From Mycolicibacterium wolinskyi (GTDB lineage Bacteria > Actinomycetota > Actinomycetes > Mycobacteriales > Mycobacteriaceae): 64,000 bases of DNA. Below, in pieces: positions 17,549 through 29,355 of the stretch. The stretch covers positions 62,001 to 126,000 of the forward strand of contig NZ_LQQA01000010.1 in the NCBI RefSeq assembly GCF_002101965.1, read 5' to 3'. How positions within the stretch are numbered: position 1 is the stretch's first letter; each line of letters begins with the position of its first letter. Both the position numbers and the translations under genes were made by a program. Under the pieces are notes generated by a model. It did no database searches and was not told the origin of the DNA. It saw nothing but the letters and a program-made list of their open reading frames with translations.

Positions 17549-18328
17549 GTGACCACCGGCTTTCCCGACGGCGAGACCGTGCGGACGGCAATGTCTCTGG
17601 CGGTTCGCGCGCCGTCGGTGTACGACTCGCAACCGTGGCGCTGGCAGATGGGTGCCGACAGCCTGTGCCTGTATGCCGACCGTACGCACCATCTGCCTGA
17701 CACCGACGGCCGCGACCTGCTGCTGAGCTGCGGCGCGACCCTGCACCACTGTGTCGTCGCGCTGGCCGGGCGGGGATACCAGGCCACCGTGCACCGGTTG
17801 CCCGACCCGGCCGACCCCGGTCTTCTGGCCGCGCTCACCGCCGGACCTCGCGTCCCCACCGACGCCGACGTGACGCTGGCGGCGGCCATCGGCCGTCGCC
17901 ACATCGACCGTCGGCTCTACTTTGACCGCGAGGTCTCCCTCGCCGACATCGCGTTGATGGGCGCGAGGGCCGCGCGAGCCGGGGTGACGTTGCGTCGCGT
18001 CGAGTCGTTCACCGATCTCACCCCCATCATGGATGTGGCTCGCCAGATCTCCGACCGCGGTGTGGTGGTGGCGCTCGGCACTCGCGATGACGACGATCTG
18101 GCACGGCTGCGCGCCGGGGAGGCGATGAGCCTCGTGTTGCTCACCGCGACCGCACTCGGGCTGGCTACCTGCCCGCTCACCGAGCCCCTCAAGATGGCAC
18201 AGGCGCGAGCGGCGTTGCGCGACGAGATCTTCGATGGCCGCGAGCATCCGCAGATGCTCATCCGGCTGGGTTGGGCACTCGATGATGCCGCCGCGCTGCC
18301 CGACACTCCGCGCCGCCAACCGGCATAG
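17549..18328 (+). CDS. Acg-type nitroreductase-family protein, short form
   Basis: A 259-residue member of the Acg/Rv3131-type nitroreductase-like group, shown by RAPSVYDSQPWRW near the N-terminus (compare RAPSLHNTQPWRW in the paralogue at 22083-23063) and LGLATCPLTEPLK near the C-terminus. Family members bind or trap FMN and are classic DosR-regulon products in M. tuberculosis. At 259 residues it is shorter than the usual 320-330, lacking part of the centre. GTG start with a weak ribosome site. I find no DosR box in its 100-bp upstream region, unlike its paralogue. Convergent with devS, 3 bp apart. Confidence 0.8.
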   Translation: MTTGFPDGETVRTAMSLAVRAPSVYDSQPWRWQMGADSLCLYADRTHHLPDTDGRDLLLSCGATLHHCVVALAGRGYQATVHRLPDPADPGLLAALTAGPRVPTDADVTLAAAIGRRHIDRRLYFDREVSLADIALMGARAARAGVTLRRVESFTDLTPIMDVARQISDRGVVVALGTRDDDDLARLRAGEAMSLVLLTATALGLATCPLTEPLKMAQARAALRDEIFDGREHPQMLIRLGWALDDAAALPDTPRRQPA

Positions 18329-18331
18329 ACG

Positions 18332-20546
<2,215 letters not shown>

Positions 20547-20604
20547 GTATTCGAGATTATTGAGCGCGGCAGCCGGCGACCACGGGCGAAAAGCCCCGGT
20601 TGCA

Positions 20605-20618
20605 GGGACTAAAGTCCC
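20605..20618 (-). promoter_or_regulatory. DosR/DevR box driving the PPOX-devS unit
   Basis: GGGACTAAAGTCCC is a perfect match to the 14-bp core of the DosR consensus TTSGGGACTWWAGTCCCSAA. It overlaps the last codons and stop of devR (20609) and lies 59 bp upstream of the PPOX start at 20546, so the regulator's own coding sequence contains the site that controls the next operon. Confidence 0.9.
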
Positions 20619-21247
20619 CTGCGGTCCAGCTTCGACGCGAACACTGCGGCCTGTGTGCGACGTTCCATCCCCAGCTTCGCCAGCAACCGCGACACGTAGT
20701 TCTTGACGGTCTTCTCGGCCAGGAACATCCTCGCCGCGATCTGCTTGTTGGTCAGCCCTTCACCGAGCAGGTCGAGCAGAACTCGCTCCTGCTGCGTGAG
20801 CCCCGAGAGCGGGTCGGAACGCTCGGCGTCGCCGCGCAGCTTGGCCATCAGCGCCGCCGCGGCCCGGTTGTCGAGCAGCGAGCGGCCCGCGCCGACGTCC
20901 TTGATCGCCTGGGCGAGCTCCATGCCCTTGATGTCCTTGACCACATACCCGCTCGCGCCGGCCAGGATGGCGTCGAGCATCGCCTCGTCGGACGTGTACG
21001 ACGTCAACATCAGGCACCGCAGATCCGGCATCCGCGACAACAGATCCCGGCACAGCTCGATCCCGTTGCCGTCGGGGAGCCGGACGTCGAGCACTGCGAC
21101 GTCCGGCTTCAGCGCGGGCACCCGGGCCAGCGCCTGGGCCACCGAATCGGCTTCCCCGATCACGTCGAGTTCGGGATCGGCGCTCAGCAAGTCGATCAGA
21201 CCACGCCGCACCACCTCGTGGTCGTCGACGAGAAAGACCCTGATCAT
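20609..21247 (-). CDS. devR: Hypoxia response regulator DevR/DosR
   Basis: A 212-residue NarL/FixJ-type regulator starting [16 protein letters not shown], close to known DosR. Asp8, Asp9 and phosphoacceptor Asp54 (VLDVRLPDG) are present, with Lys104 in YVVKDIKG. The LuxR helix-turn-helix runs from about 145 ([22 protein letters not shown]) to about 205. The ATG at 21247 is chosen on homology; a longer frame upstream is not. It starts 10 nt after the universal stress protein stop and forms the last gene of the nitroreductase-USP-devR operon, giving positive autoregulation through the box at 23096. Confidence 0.97.
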   Translation of the reverse strand: MIRVFLVDDHEVVRRGLIDLLSADPELDVIGEADSVAQALARVPALKPDVAVLDVRLPDGNGIELCRDLLSRMPDLRCLMLTSYTSDEAMLDAILAGASGYVVKDIKGMELAQAIKDVGAGRSLLDNRAAAALMAKLRGDAERSDPLSGLTQQERVLLDLLGEGLTNKQIAARMFLAEKTVKNYVSRLLAKLGMERRTQAAVFASKLDRRGL

Positions 21248-21257
21248 CCCCCGAGTC

Positions 21258-22073
21258 TCACAACCGCTGCTGCCGATCGCAAGTGAGCAGCGAGCAGTCG
21301 GAGTCGGCCAACTCACTGACCCGGCCGTGTTCGGGGCCGACCACCACGAGCTGCACCGAGTCGCGGTGAGCCGCCAGATAATCCAGTGCGCTGCCGTCGC
21401 CTGCGACGGTCTGCACAGTGAGCTCCGGATAGCGCCGGCGCCAGCGGGTGAGCCTGCGGTCGAGTTGCGCCTGGGCCAGCCGATTGCGATCCTCGAGCGC
21501 GGACGCGTCGTACATATCGCTGTAGCGGTGCTGCCACGTCGTCATCACGCACAGCGGTGCGCCGCGCAGCCGGGCCTCGTCGACACCGGCCTGCAGCGCG
21601 GTAGTGCTCGACGGCCGCCCGTCGAACTCGACCAGGATTCCTCCGGCTCCGGAGGCGGGTGTGCGGACCACGGCCACCGGGCAGTGCGCCGATTTGGCGA
21701 CCGTCGCCGCCGTCGCGCCGATGCGGCCGCGCGCGGCATCGTCTCGGCCGGTGGCGCCGACACACAGCATCGCGGCGGACCGCGATGCCTCGAACAGTGC
21801 CTCAATCGGCTTGTCCTGTACCACTTCCAGCTCGATCTTGACGGGTTGCTCGGTCGCTTCTACCGCGGTGTAGGCCTGCCGGATGGCGAGTTCGGCTGTC
21901 GCCAGCGCGCGGGCGGCGCACTCGTGGTCGGAGCCGTTGTCGGTCGGGTCGATGGCGTATATCAGGCGCAACGGAATGTCGCGGCTGACAGCCTCTTTGA
22001 CCGCCCAGATGGCGGCATCCAACGCGCTTTGCGATCCGTCGATTCCGACAACCACCGCATGTGCAGTCGACAT
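21258..22073 (-). CDS. Universal stress protein, two tandem UspA domains
   Basis: A 271-residue protein with two UspA-like domains (about 1-142 and 143-271). The first begins [15 protein letters not shown] and ends in the ATP-binding loop region [20 protein letters not shown]; the second is more divergent and its nucleotide loop is degraded (VVVGPEHG). It corresponds in position to Rv3134c, which precedes devR in M. tuberculosis. The ATG at 22073 with AGGAG six nt upstream is preferred to an overlapping TTG. Middle gene of a DosR-boxed operon. Confidence 0.93.
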   Translation of the reverse strand: MSTAHAVVVGIDGSQSALDAAIWAVKEAVSRDIPLRLIYAIDPTDNGSDHECAARALATAELAIRQAYTAVEATEQPVKIELEVVQDKPIEALFEASRSAAMLCVGATGRDDAARGRIGATAATVAKSAHCPVAVVRTPASGAGGILVEFDGRPSSTTALQAGVDEARLRGAPLCVMTTWQHRYSDMYDASALEDRNRLAQAQLDRRLTRWRRRYPELTVQTVAGDGSALDYLAAHRDSVQLVVVGPEHGRVSELADSDCSLLTCDRQQRL

Positions 22074-22082
22074 CAATATCTC

Positions 22083-23063
22083 CTAGGCGAAGGTGAGGAT
22101 GGCTTCGACGGGCCGGCGCGGCGTGGGCGGCGGCACGTCTTCGAGGGCGGGCGCGATGCCGATCCGGATGAGGACCTGCGGGCAGGCGTCCCGGTCTATC
22201 AGTCTGCCGATGATGTCGCGGCTCGCGTGCAGTTCGGTCACGTGGGTCACCGGGCAACTGCCCAGTCCGGCGAGCGTGCATTCCAGCAGCGCGGTCGAAA
22301 GCGCCTCACCGGCGTCGAGCGCATCCTCGCGGCTGTAGCCGTCGGTCGAGAGCACCACGATCGTCGCGGAGTCTTCGTTGACGCCCGTGCGGCGTTCGCT
22401 GTGTGCGGTGACCGGGAAGGCCCGCGACAACCCGACCCGTTCGCTTTCCTCCGCGGACACCAGCGAGCTCTGCGGGATACCGTCTTCGGTGGCGAACGGC
22501 GTTGTCCACCAAGCGAGCTCAGCGTGGTACGCCGAGTCGTAGAGGCGCAGCGATTCCGTCAGCGCGGCAGCCTCGGCCAGCTCCGGCCGGTCCTCGTCGC
22601 TGAGCACGTCGAGGTGCACCGGCCCGTCGGCGAGCCGGGCACGCAGCAGCGGCTCGAACGAATCCCAGTCCGCATACGTCGCCATCGGCAGCCGGTCGGT
22701 GCGCCGCGCGAGGATCGCGTCGGCGCGCCGGCGATGCGCATCGGTCACGAACTGCATGGGGCTGAAATGCACGGTCGCCAGATGGTCACGGTTGTTCGGA
22801 TTGGGGAACCGCTCGACGGAGGTCGCCCAGCCGGACGCCGCCAGCGCGACGCGCAGATGATCCAGCATCACCCCACAGCTGACAACGGCCTCACGCGACG
22901 AGCGGTCCGTCGAATGCACCACCCGATTGGGGTCGAGAAACAGTTTCAGACCCTCGTCGTCTGCCACCCAGCGCCACGGCTGAGTGTTGTGCAACGACGG
23001 CGCACGCGACGCCAACTGCACGGCGGCGGTGATGGTTGCGGTGTCGATCATGGTGTCGGGCAT
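22083..23063 (-). CDS. Acg-type nitroreductase-family protein (DosR regulon)
   Basis: A 326-residue Acg/Rv3131-like protein of full family length: RAPSLHNTQPWRW at 20-32, a central SSREAVVSCG segment, and LAGLGSCPVTHVTEL near 260-275. Members resemble nitroreductases but appear to sequester FMN. It is first in an operon with the stress protein (9-nt gap) and devR, behind a DosR-type site 33 bp upstream of its ATG. It is paralogous to the shorter gene at 17549-18328. Confidence 0.92.
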   Translation of the reverse strand: MPDTMIDTATITAAVQLASRAPSLHNTQPWRWVADDEGLKLFLDPNRVVHSTDRSSREAVVSCGVMLDHLRVALAASGWATSVERFPNPNNRDHLATVHFSPMQFVTDAHRRRADAILARRTDRLPMATYADWDSFEPLLRARLADGPVHLDVLSDEDRPELAEAAALTESLRLYDSAYHAELAWWTTPFATEDGIPQSSLVSAEESERVGLSRAFPVTAHSERRTGVNEDSATIVVLSTDGYSREDALDAGEALSTALLECTLAGLGSCPVTHVTELHASRDIIGRLIDRDACPQVLIRIGIAPALEDVPPPTPRRPVEAILTFA

Positions 23064-23095
23064 GCCACCAGCCTCGTCGCGTACGCCCGTGCGGG

Positions 23096-23115
23096 TTAGG
23101 GTCTTTGGTCCTCAA
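23096..23115 (-). promoter_or_regulatory. DosR/DevR box driving the nitroreductase-USP-devR operon
   Basis: TTAGGGTCTTTGGTCCTCAA matches 16 of 20 positions of TTSGGGACTWWAGTCCCSAA. It ends 33 bp upstream of the nitroreductase ATG, at a position able to touch the -35 region. With the box at 20605 it places both halves of the two-component system under DevR control. Confidence 0.8.
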
Positions 23116-23133
23116 CCCGGTGCGATGTGCGTC

Positions 23134-24009
23134 TCAGGCACCGTTGTTCGGCCCGCCGGAGTTGGCCCCGGGGATGTCGGTGATCGGGAAGTTCGGCATG
23201 GGCGCCGGTGACGGGGTGTTGGGCAGCGACGGGATGTCTGCCGGTGGGATGTCGGTGAGCCCGTTGACGGGCGGGCCGTTCTCGCGGCTGCCGTAGGCAC
23301 TGCCGGGTTGACGCTCGCCGAGCAGATGGCTGACCGTCACGAGGTGGTAGTCGTTGGCCCGCAGCACCGGGATGAACTGATACACCAGATCCACCGTGGA
23401 CGAATAGGTGTCGTGGAACAGCACCACCGAGCCGGGCTTGATCTGGGTCATCAGCATGTAGCGCGTGGCGGCGGTGTTGGCGTCGTTGGCCCAGTCGAAC
23501 GGGATGACATCCCAATTGATGTCGGCCAAACCCTGCTTGCCGGCTTCGGCCAGTACCTGATCGTTGATCAGACCGCCCGCAGTGCGGACGAGTTTGGGTC
23601 GGCTGCCCGTCGCGGCCTCGATCGCGTCATTGGCCTTGCTGAACTGTGCCGCGATGTCCTCAGGCGGAATCGTGGTCATGTTCGGGTGTTCCCACGTGTG
23701 GCTGCCGATCTCCATGCCGGCCTCGGCGATGCGCTTGGCACCGTCGGGGTTGGCCGCCACCTTGTTGCCGATCAGGAAGAACGTCGCCTTGGCGTCGTTG
23801 TCGTTCAGGATCTGCAGCAGACGGTCGGTGTACGGGCCGGGGCCGTCGTCGAACGTGAACGCGACACACTTCTCGACCGCACAGTCGACATCGTCGGCGC
23901 CGGCTTTCCGGACGTGGCCGGTGAGAGCGCCGATGACCAGCACCGCCACGGCGACGACGACACCGAAGACGGTCCATCGCCACGCCTGCCGGTCAGCGGT
24001 GCCTGCCAC
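23134..24009 (-). CDS. Polysaccharide deacetylase (NodB domain), membrane-anchored
   Basis: A 291-residue secreted or anchored deacetylase corresponding to Rv1096. A membrane helix at about 13-30 is followed by the NodB domain: TFDDGP at 52-57 supplies catalytic and metal Asp, and SHTWEHP with His104 and His108 completes the metal site; LFHDT is the motif with the catalytic His. The last 60 residues are Pro/Asn-rich and likely disordered. Expected role is removal of N-acetyl groups from peptidoglycan or another wall glycan. A hairpin separates it from phoH2 upstream. Confidence 0.92.
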   Translation of the reverse strand: MAGTADRQAWRWTVFGVVVAVAVLVIGALTGHVRKAGADDVDCAVEKCVAFTFDDGPGPYTDRLLQILNDNDAKATFFLIGNKVAANPDGAKRIAEAGMEIGSHTWEHPNMTTIPPEDIAAQFSKANDAIEAATGSRPKLVRTAGGLINDQVLAEAGKQGLADINWDVIPFDWANDANTAATRYMLMTQIKPGSVVLFHDTYSSTVDLVYQFIPVLRANDYHLVTVSHLLGERQPGSAYGSRENGPPVNGLTDIPPADIPSLPNTPSPAPMPNFPITDIPGANSGGPNNGA

Positions 24010-24032
24010 TCCGGCAGCCTACCGGCCGTGCG

Positions 24033-24079
24033 TTTTGTGCACCGCGACCGGCGGCAGGCGCCGGTCGCGGTGCACAAAA
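24033..24079 (-). repeat. Perfect 21-bp hairpin between phoH2 and the deacetylase gene
   Basis: Arms 24033-24053 and 24059-24079 are exact complements around a 5-nt loop (GCAGG). It starts 5 nt after the phoH2 stop at 24084 and ends 24 nt before the deacetylase start. As a transcript the stem is flanked by U on one side and A on the other, without a downstream U-tract. Terminator or REP-like element. Confidence 0.85.
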
Positions 24080-24083
24080 TCAC

Positions 24084-25397
24084 TCACGGCAGGGCGCCGG
24101 GGCTGATCTCCTCCAGCATCTCGGTCACGAGCGCCGCGATCGGCGAGCGTTCGCTGCGCTGCAACGTGATGTGGGCGAACAGCGGGTGGCCCTTGAGCTT
24201 TTCGATGACCGCGGCCACGCCGTCGTGCCGGCCGACCCGCAGGTTGTCGCGCTGCGCGACATCGTGCGTGAGCACCACCCGTGATCCCGCGCCCAGGCGC
24301 GACAGGACGGTCAGCAGCACGTTGCGCTCCAGGGACTGGGCCTCGTCGACGATCACGAACGAGTCGTGCAACGAACGGCCCCGGATATGGGTCAGTGGCA
24401 GGACTTCGAGCATGCCGCGTGACAGCACCTCTTCGAGAACGGCCGGGCTGGCCAGGCCTTCGAGGGTGTCGAAGACGGCTTGCGCCCACGGCCCCATCTT
24501 TTCGCTCTCGCTGCCCGGCAGGTACCCGAGATCCTGGCCACCGACGGCGTACAGCGGACGGAATACCACGACCTTGCGCTGGGTGCGCCGCTCCAGCACC
24601 GCCTCCAGGCCCGCGCACAGCGCCAGTGCCGACTTTCCGGTGCCGGCCTTGCCGCCCAGTGACACGATGCCGACCGACTCGTCGAGCAGCAGGTCGAGGG
24701 CGACGCGTTGTTCGGCTGACCTTCCCCGGAGGCCGAACACTTCGCGATCACCCCGGACCAGCTGCACCCGCTTGGCGGCGTTGACCCGGCCGAGCGCATG
24801 TGAGTTACCGCCCAGGAGCCGAATACCGGTGTGGCACGGCAGGTCCCGTGCGTCTGCCAGATCGATCTCGCCATCGGCGAACAGCGTGTCGATGTCCTCG
24901 GCGGCGACGTCCATCTCGTCCATCCCGGTCCAGCCGGAGACGATGACGTCCTGCGCGTGGTACTCGTCGGCGGCCAGGCCCACCGCGCCCGCTTTGACGC
25001 GCAGCGGGATGTCCTTGCTCACCAGCGTGACGTGCTTGCCTTCGGCGGCGAGATTGGCCGCGCACGTCAGGATGCGTGAATCGTTGCTCTCGGTGCGAAA
25101 ACCAGCAGGCAGCACCGAAGGATCGCTGTGATTCAGCTCGACATGCAGCGTACCGCCCTGTGTCCCAACCGGAATCGGCTGATCCAGCCGTCCGTGCTCG
25201 AGCCGCAGATCGTCGAACATCCGCAGCGCCTGCCGGGCGAACCAACCCAGCTCGTGGTGATGCCGTTTGGCCTCGAGCTCGCTGATGACGACCAGCGGGA
25301 CCACCACTTCATGCTCAGCGAAGCGGGTGCATGCCCATGGATCGGACAGCAACACCGACGTGTCGAGCACATAGGTACGGACAGCGTTATCAGTCAC
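24084..25397 (-). CDS. phoH2: PhoH2: PIN ribonuclease-PhoH ATPase/helicase fusion
   Basis: A 437-residue two-domain protein. Residues 8-140 are a PIN domain starting [12 protein letters not shown] with its first acidic residue; residues from about 235 are PhoH with Walker [13 protein letters not shown] and Walker B FVIVDEAQ. Mycobacterial PhoH2 is an RNA helicase/RNase acting as the toxin-like partner of PhoAT. The GTG start at 25397 has AGGAGCG upstream and overlaps the stop of the small phoAT frame by 4 bp (GTGA), so the pair is translationally coupled. Corresponds to Rv1095. Confidence 0.96.
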   Translation of the reverse strand: MTDNAVRTYVLDTSVLLSDPWACTRFAEHEVVVPLVVISELEAKRHHHELGWFARQALRMFDDLRLEHGRLDQPIPVGTQGGTLHVELNHSDPSVLPAGFRTESNDSRILTCAANLAAEGKHVTLVSKDIPLRVKAGAVGLAADEYHAQDVIVSGWTGMDEMDVAAEDIDTLFADGEIDLADARDLPCHTGIRLLGGNSHALGRVNAAKRVQLVRGDREVFGLRGRSAEQRVALDLLLDESVGIVSLGGKAGTGKSALALCAGLEAVLERRTQRKVVVFRPLYAVGGQDLGYLPGSESEKMGPWAQAVFDTLEGLASPAVLEEVLSRGMLEVLPLTHIRGRSLHDSFVIVDEAQSLERNVLLTVLSRLGAGSRVVLTHDVAQRDNLRVGRHDGVAAVIEKLKGHPLFAHITLQRSERSPIAALVTEMLEEISPGALP

Positions 25398-25528
25398 GTG
25401 GCGCTCCTAGAACTCGCGCGGCCCCACCCGAGCTTCTCGGTGGACACTGCGGCACCAGGACCGGGGCCGGTCCTCTCGTGATCGAAACGATCGGTACCGC
25501 CCGGACAGCAGAGCATGTCGCTAGCCAT
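25394..25528 (-). CDS. phoAT: PhoAT-like antitoxin, small ORF overlapping phoH2
   Basis: A 44-codon frame from ATG 25528 to a TGA at 25394-25396 that overlaps the phoH2 GTG start (GTGA). Mycobacterial phoH2 genes are preceded by a short coupled antitoxin gene, phoAT, in this configuration, so I assign it by position. The peptide begins [11 protein letters not shown] and is basic and Gly/Pro-rich without a known domain. The frame is open upstream to the desA2 stop region, with an in-frame GTG at 25552, so the true start may be earlier. No strong ribosome site is seen at the ATG. Confidence 0.6.
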   Translation of the reverse strand: MASDMLCCPGGTDRFDHERTGPGPGAAVSTEKLGWGRASSRSAT

Positions 25529-25597
25529 CGGATTCGACGCTACTCCCGCCACGGCGGGGTTGCTGGCTGGCGCGCCGGGTGTTTGGCGCCCGGCGCG

Positions 25598-26425
25598 TTA
25601 CGGGTTCGTGAACTCCTGGAGTTGAGGTTCGCCCGCCAGACCCCAGGCAGCGATGCGATCGGAGATCACGGTGCGCAGCGCGGCCTTGTCGAAGATGCCC
25701 GTCTCGGCCACGAGCGCGACCTTGTCCCGATAGGCGTCGATGTCCGCGCCGATCACGTCGAGCTCGGCCGCGCGCGCGGCGATCGCCGCGACGGTCTCGT
25801 CGCGGTGTGTGCCCAGCAGATGCGTCACCAGGTTGGCGAAGAACTCCTCGTGGCGCTCCTCGTCCGCGGCGATACGGCCCATCATCGCCTTCAGCACCGG
25901 CTCGGCGACCTCCGCCTGGAGGTTGCGGCAGTAGACGGCGTGCGACCGCTCGAAGAAGGCCATGAACACCAGCGTCTCGATCTGGCTGTAGGTGTCGGCC
26001 CGGTAGCCCTTCATCACGTGCTCGACGCGCACGTCCTCGTTGGCGGTCGGGTCGATCTCGCGCGTGACGACGAGGTAGTTGCGCAGCGCGACGGCGTGCA
26101 GGTGTTCCTCGGCGGTCCACCGGCCGAGGAAGCGGCCCCACTTCTCTTCGAGAATGAAGTGCTCGACGAGCTCGCGGTGGTAACCGGCCAGGTTGTCCTT
26201 GGTGATCAGCAGGATCTCCAAGGCGTCGGTCACGTTCTTCGGCAACGTCACCTGCGACGGATCCCAGTCCTTGCCACCGAGGAAGGCGAAGTTCTCTCCC
26301 TGGTCGAACGGCACGTAATCGTGTGCGTACCAGAGGTCCTCGGTGTCCAGGTGGCGACGCAGTTCGGCGTTGACAACCGGCTCGAGCTCGAGGGTCAGCG
26401 CGTTAGGGACAGGTTTCTGTGCCAT
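25598..26425 (-). CDS. desA2: Acyl-ACP desaturase-family protein DesA2
   Basis: A 275-residue ferritin-like di-iron protein corresponding to Rv1094. Iron-ligand motifs are visible as EEHLHA and DEERHEEF, the paired ExxH arrangement of stearoyl-ACP desaturases. DesA2 is associated with mycolic acid precursor desaturation. It is shorter than plant desaturases (about 360), as is normal for this family. Located between glyA1 and phoAT-phoH2 on the same strand; 52 bp separate it from glyA1. Confidence 0.95.
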   Translation of the reverse strand: MAQKPVPNALTLELEPVVNAELRRHLDTEDLWYAHDYVPFDQGENFAFLGGKDWDPSQVTLPKNVTDALEILLITKDNLAGYHRELVEHFILEEKWGRFLGRWTAEEHLHAVALRNYLVVTREIDPTANEDVRVEHVMKGYRADTYSQIETLVFMAFFERSHAVYCRNLQAEVAEPVLKAMMGRIAADEERHEEFFANLVTHLLGTHRDETVAAIAARAAELDVIGADIDAYRDKVALVAETGIFDKAALRTVISDRIAAWGLAGEPQLQEFTNP

Positions 26426-26477
26426 GAAAGTAACTGTAACCCGAGTTCACACGTTTCTCGAAATCGGGTCGGGTGTG

Positions 26478-27758
26478 TCACCGATTGTGCAGCTGCCAGT
26501 CCTCCAGGCCGTCGTACAGCGGAAACTGCCGCGCCAGGCGCGTGACCCGATCGCGCAGCGCAGCGACGTCCGCCGCGGCGCCCTGGCCGAGCGCGGTGCC
26601 GATGATGTCTGCGACCTCGGTGAACTCGATGTCACCGAACCCGCGGGTGGCCAACGCGGACGTGCCGATGCGCACACCCGAGGTCACCATCGGCGGGCGT
26701 GGGTCGTTGGGAACCGCGTTGCGGTTGACCGTGATGCCGATCTCGTGCAGCAGGTCCTCGGCGGCCTTGCCGTCCAGCGGCGAGTTCCGCAGATCCACGA
26801 GCACGAGGTGCACGTCGGTTCCGCCGGTGACGACCGAGACGCCGGACTTCGCGACGTCGGTCGCCAGCAAGCGGTCGGCCAGGATCCGAGCACCCGATAG
26901 TGTGCGCTGCTGGCGGTCGGCGAACTCCGCAGTGCCCGCGATCTTGAATGTGATGGCCTTGCCCGCCACCACCTGCATGGCCGGCCCGCCCTGTGTACCG
27001 GGGAACATCGCCGAGTTCAGCTGCTTGGCGAACTCCTTGCGGCCCAGGATCAGGCCCGAGCGTGCGCCGCCGAGCGTCTTGTGCACGGTCGTCGACACCA
27101 GGTCGGCGTGCGGCACCGGATTCGGATGCATGCGCGCGGCCACGAGACCGGCGAAGTGCGCCATGTCGACCCACAGGTGCGCGCCGACCTCGTCGGCGAT
27201 CGAGCGGAACGCGGCGAAGTCCAGCGTGCGCGGATAGGCCGACCAGCCGGCGATGAGCACCTTGGGCCGGAATTCGAGCGCCCGCGCCCGCACGGCGTCC
27301 ATGTCGACCAAGCCGGTCGCGGCGTCGACGCCGTAGAACCCCGACTCGTAGACCTTGCCGGAGAAGTTGAGCTTCATGCCGTGGGTCAGATGCCCGCCGT
27401 TGGCCAGGTCCAGACCGAGCAGCCGCTCCCCCGGCGCCATGAGCGCGGCCAGCACCGCGGCGTTGGCCTGCGCGCCGGAATGCGGCTGTACGTTGGCGAA
27501 TTCGGCGTCGAACAGCGCCTTGGCGCGGTCGCGCGCGATGTTCTCGATGACGTCGACGTGCTCACAGCCGCCGTAGTACCGCCGCCCGGGCAGGCCCTCG
27601 GCGTACTTGTTGGTCAGGATGCTGCCCTGGGCCTGCAGCACCGAGCGCGGCGCGAAGTTCTCCGACGCGATCATCTCGAGCGTGTCGCGCTGGCGACCGA
27701 GCTCCTTGTCGAGCAACTCGGCGATGTCGGGGTCGACTTCGGCGAGAGACGCGGACAT
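26478..27758 (-). CDS. glyA1: Serine hydroxymethyltransferase
   Basis: A 426-residue PLP enzyme converting serine and tetrahydrofolate to glycine and 5,10-methylene-THF. Signature residues include IASENF near the N-terminus, the PLP lysine in [10 protein letters not shown], and [13 protein letters not shown]. The ATG at 27758 gives [16 protein letters not shown], matching the M. tuberculosis GlyA1 N-terminus; an upstream in-frame ATG adds 17 atypical residues. A second, divergent SHMT gene lies immediately upstream, an unusual tandem. Confidence 0.95.
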   Translation of the reverse strand: MSASLAEVDPDIAELLDKELGRQRDTLEMIASENFAPRSVLQAQGSILTNKYAEGLPGRRYYGGCEHVDVIENIARDRAKALFDAEFANVQPHSGAQANAAVLAALMAPGERLLGLDLANGGHLTHGMKLNFSGKVYESGFYGVDAATGLVDMDAVRARALEFRPKVLIAGWSAYPRTLDFAAFRSIADEVGAHLWVDMAHFAGLVAARMHPNPVPHADLVSTTVHKTLGGARSGLILGRKEFAKQLNSAMFPGTQGGPAMQVVAGKAITFKIAGTAEFADRQQRTLSGARILADRLLATDVAKSGVSVVTGGTDVHLVLVDLRNSPLDGKAAEDLLHEIGITVNRNAVPNDPRPPMVTSGVRIGTSALATRGFGDIEFTEVADIIGTALGQGAAADVAALRDRVTRLARQFPLYDGLEDWQLHNR

Positions 27759-27870
27759 CACGGACGTGGCGAGGCTCGTTGAGGCTGTCACGGTGCCCGA
27801 GTCTGGCATACCTGGCCGGGGTATTGGGGCCTACCCTGTCAGGTTGCTGTGGATTCGCTGATAGCGAAGC

Positions 27871-29334
27871 TCAGAGCGTGAGCCCCGGGTAAAGCGGGTT
27901 GGCGTCGAGCAGCTCGGCCGATGCTGCGTGGACGCGTTCCGCGGTGCCGTCGGCCAGTTTGTACTTGGCTTTCGACGTCCCCTCGGCGGCCGTGTTGGAC
28001 AGCACGTCGACGATGAGCTCGGCGACCCGGTCGAAGTCGTCGGCACCGAAGCCGCGGCTCGTCAACGCGGGCGTGCCGAGCCGGATACCGCTCGTGTACC
28101 AGGCGCCGTTGGGGTCGGCCGGCACGGCGTTGCGGTTGGTGACGACACCGGCGTCGAGCAGGGCCGACTCGGCCTGCCGGCCGGTCAACCCGAACGAACG
28201 CACGTCGAGCAGCACGATGTGGTTGTCGGTGCCGCCGGTGACCAGGCCCGCGTCGCGCTTGACGAATCCGTCGGCCAGGGCCTGGGCGTTGTCGGCGACC
28301 TGCTGCGCGTAGGTCTGGAACGCGGGCTGGCGCGCCTCGGCCAGCGCGACGGCCTTGGCGGCCATGACGTGGCTCAGCGGCCCGCCCAACACCATCGGGC
28401 AGCCCTTGTCCACCGCGGGCGCGAACTCCTCGGTGGCCAGCACCATGCCGCCACGCGGACCGCGCAGCGACTTGTGCGTGGTCGTGGTGGTGACGTGGGC
28501 GTGCGGCACCGGATCCTCGTCACCGGTGAACACCTTGCCCGCCACCAGGCCCGCGAAGTGGGCCATGTCGACCATGAGGGTCGCGCCGACCTCGTCGGCG
28601 ATCTCGCGCATCTTGGCGAAGTTCACCCGGCGCGGGTAGGCCGAGTAGCCGGCGACGAGAATCAGCGGCTTGAACTCGCGAGCCGCGGCCGCGACGGCGT
28701 CGTAGTCCAGGAATCCGGTCTCCGGATTGGTGCCGTAGCTGCGCTGATGGAACATCTTGCCGGAGATGTTCGGCCGGAACCCGTGCGTGAGGTGGCCGCC
28801 CGCGTCCAGCGACATGCCGAGCAGCCGCTGGTTGCCCAGCTTGTTGCGCAGCGTCTCCCAGTCCGCCTCGGACAGGTCGTTGACGTGCTTGGCGCCGAAG
28901 TTCGCGAGCTCGGGAGCCTCCACGCGGGTGGCCAGAATCGCCCAGAAGGCAACAAGATTGGCGTCGATGCCGGAGTGCGGCTGCACATAGGCGTAGGGCG
29001 CGCCGAACAGTTCGCGGGCGTGCTCGGCGGCAAGCGCCTCGACCGTGTCGACGTTCTGGCAGCCCGCGTAGAACCGGTGCCCGACGGTGCCCTCGGCGTA
29101 CTTGTCGGAGAACCAGGTGCCCATGGTGAGCAGCACGGCCGGCGAGGCGTAGTTCTCACTGGCGATCAGCTTGAGCGAATCACGTTGATCGGCAAGCTCT
29201 TTGCGCGTGGCAGCGGCGACCCGGGGCTCGACGGATTCGATGACCTGCAGGGCGGCCTGATAGGCGGCGCTTGCGGTCTCGGCGTAGTCGGCGCCCGAGG
29301 ACGCGGGCAAGGAGGATGACGGGTCTGCTGCCAT
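27871..29334 (-). CDS. Second serine hydroxymethyltransferase, long form
   Basis: A 487-residue SHMT-fold PLP enzyme. It keeps IASENYAS, the PLP lysine motif [10 protein letters not shown] and [13 protein letters not shown], but has an extra 45-residue N-terminal region and an insert near 150-175 ([16 protein letters not shown]) missing from glyA1. This indicates a distinct subgroup rather than a recent copy. It ends 112 bp before glyA1 on the same strand. It may handle another beta-hydroxy amino acid or serve as a differently regulated isozyme; I cannot tell which. Confidence 0.9.
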   Translation of the reverse strand: MAADPSSSLPASSGADYAETASAAYQAALQVIESVEPRVAAATRKELADQRDSLKLIASENYASPAVLLTMGTWFSDKYAEGTVGHRFYAGCQNVDTVEALAAEHARELFGAPYAYVQPHSGIDANLVAFWAILATRVEAPELANFGAKHVNDLSEADWETLRNKLGNQRLLGMSLDAGGHLTHGFRPNISGKMFHQRSYGTNPETGFLDYDAVAAAAREFKPLILVAGYSAYPRRVNFAKMREIADEVGATLMVDMAHFAGLVAGKVFTGDEDPVPHAHVTTTTTHKSLRGPRGGMVLATEEFAPAVDKGCPMVLGGPLSHVMAAKAVALAEARQPAFQTYAQQVADNAQALADGFVKRDAGLVTGGTDNHIVLLDVRSFGLTGRQAESALLDAGVVTNRNAVPADPNGAWYTSGIRLGTPALTSRGFGADDFDRVAELIVDVLSNTAAEGTSKAKYKLADGTAERVHAASAELLDANPLYPGLTL

Positions 29335-29355
29335 GCCATTCAGCCTAGTCGGAGC

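Noticed and set aside
27928..29319. 463-codon plus-strand frame opposite the long SHMT gene
   Set aside because: It mirrors the SHMT coding frame in high-GC DNA and has no domain; SHMT motifs are on the other strand.
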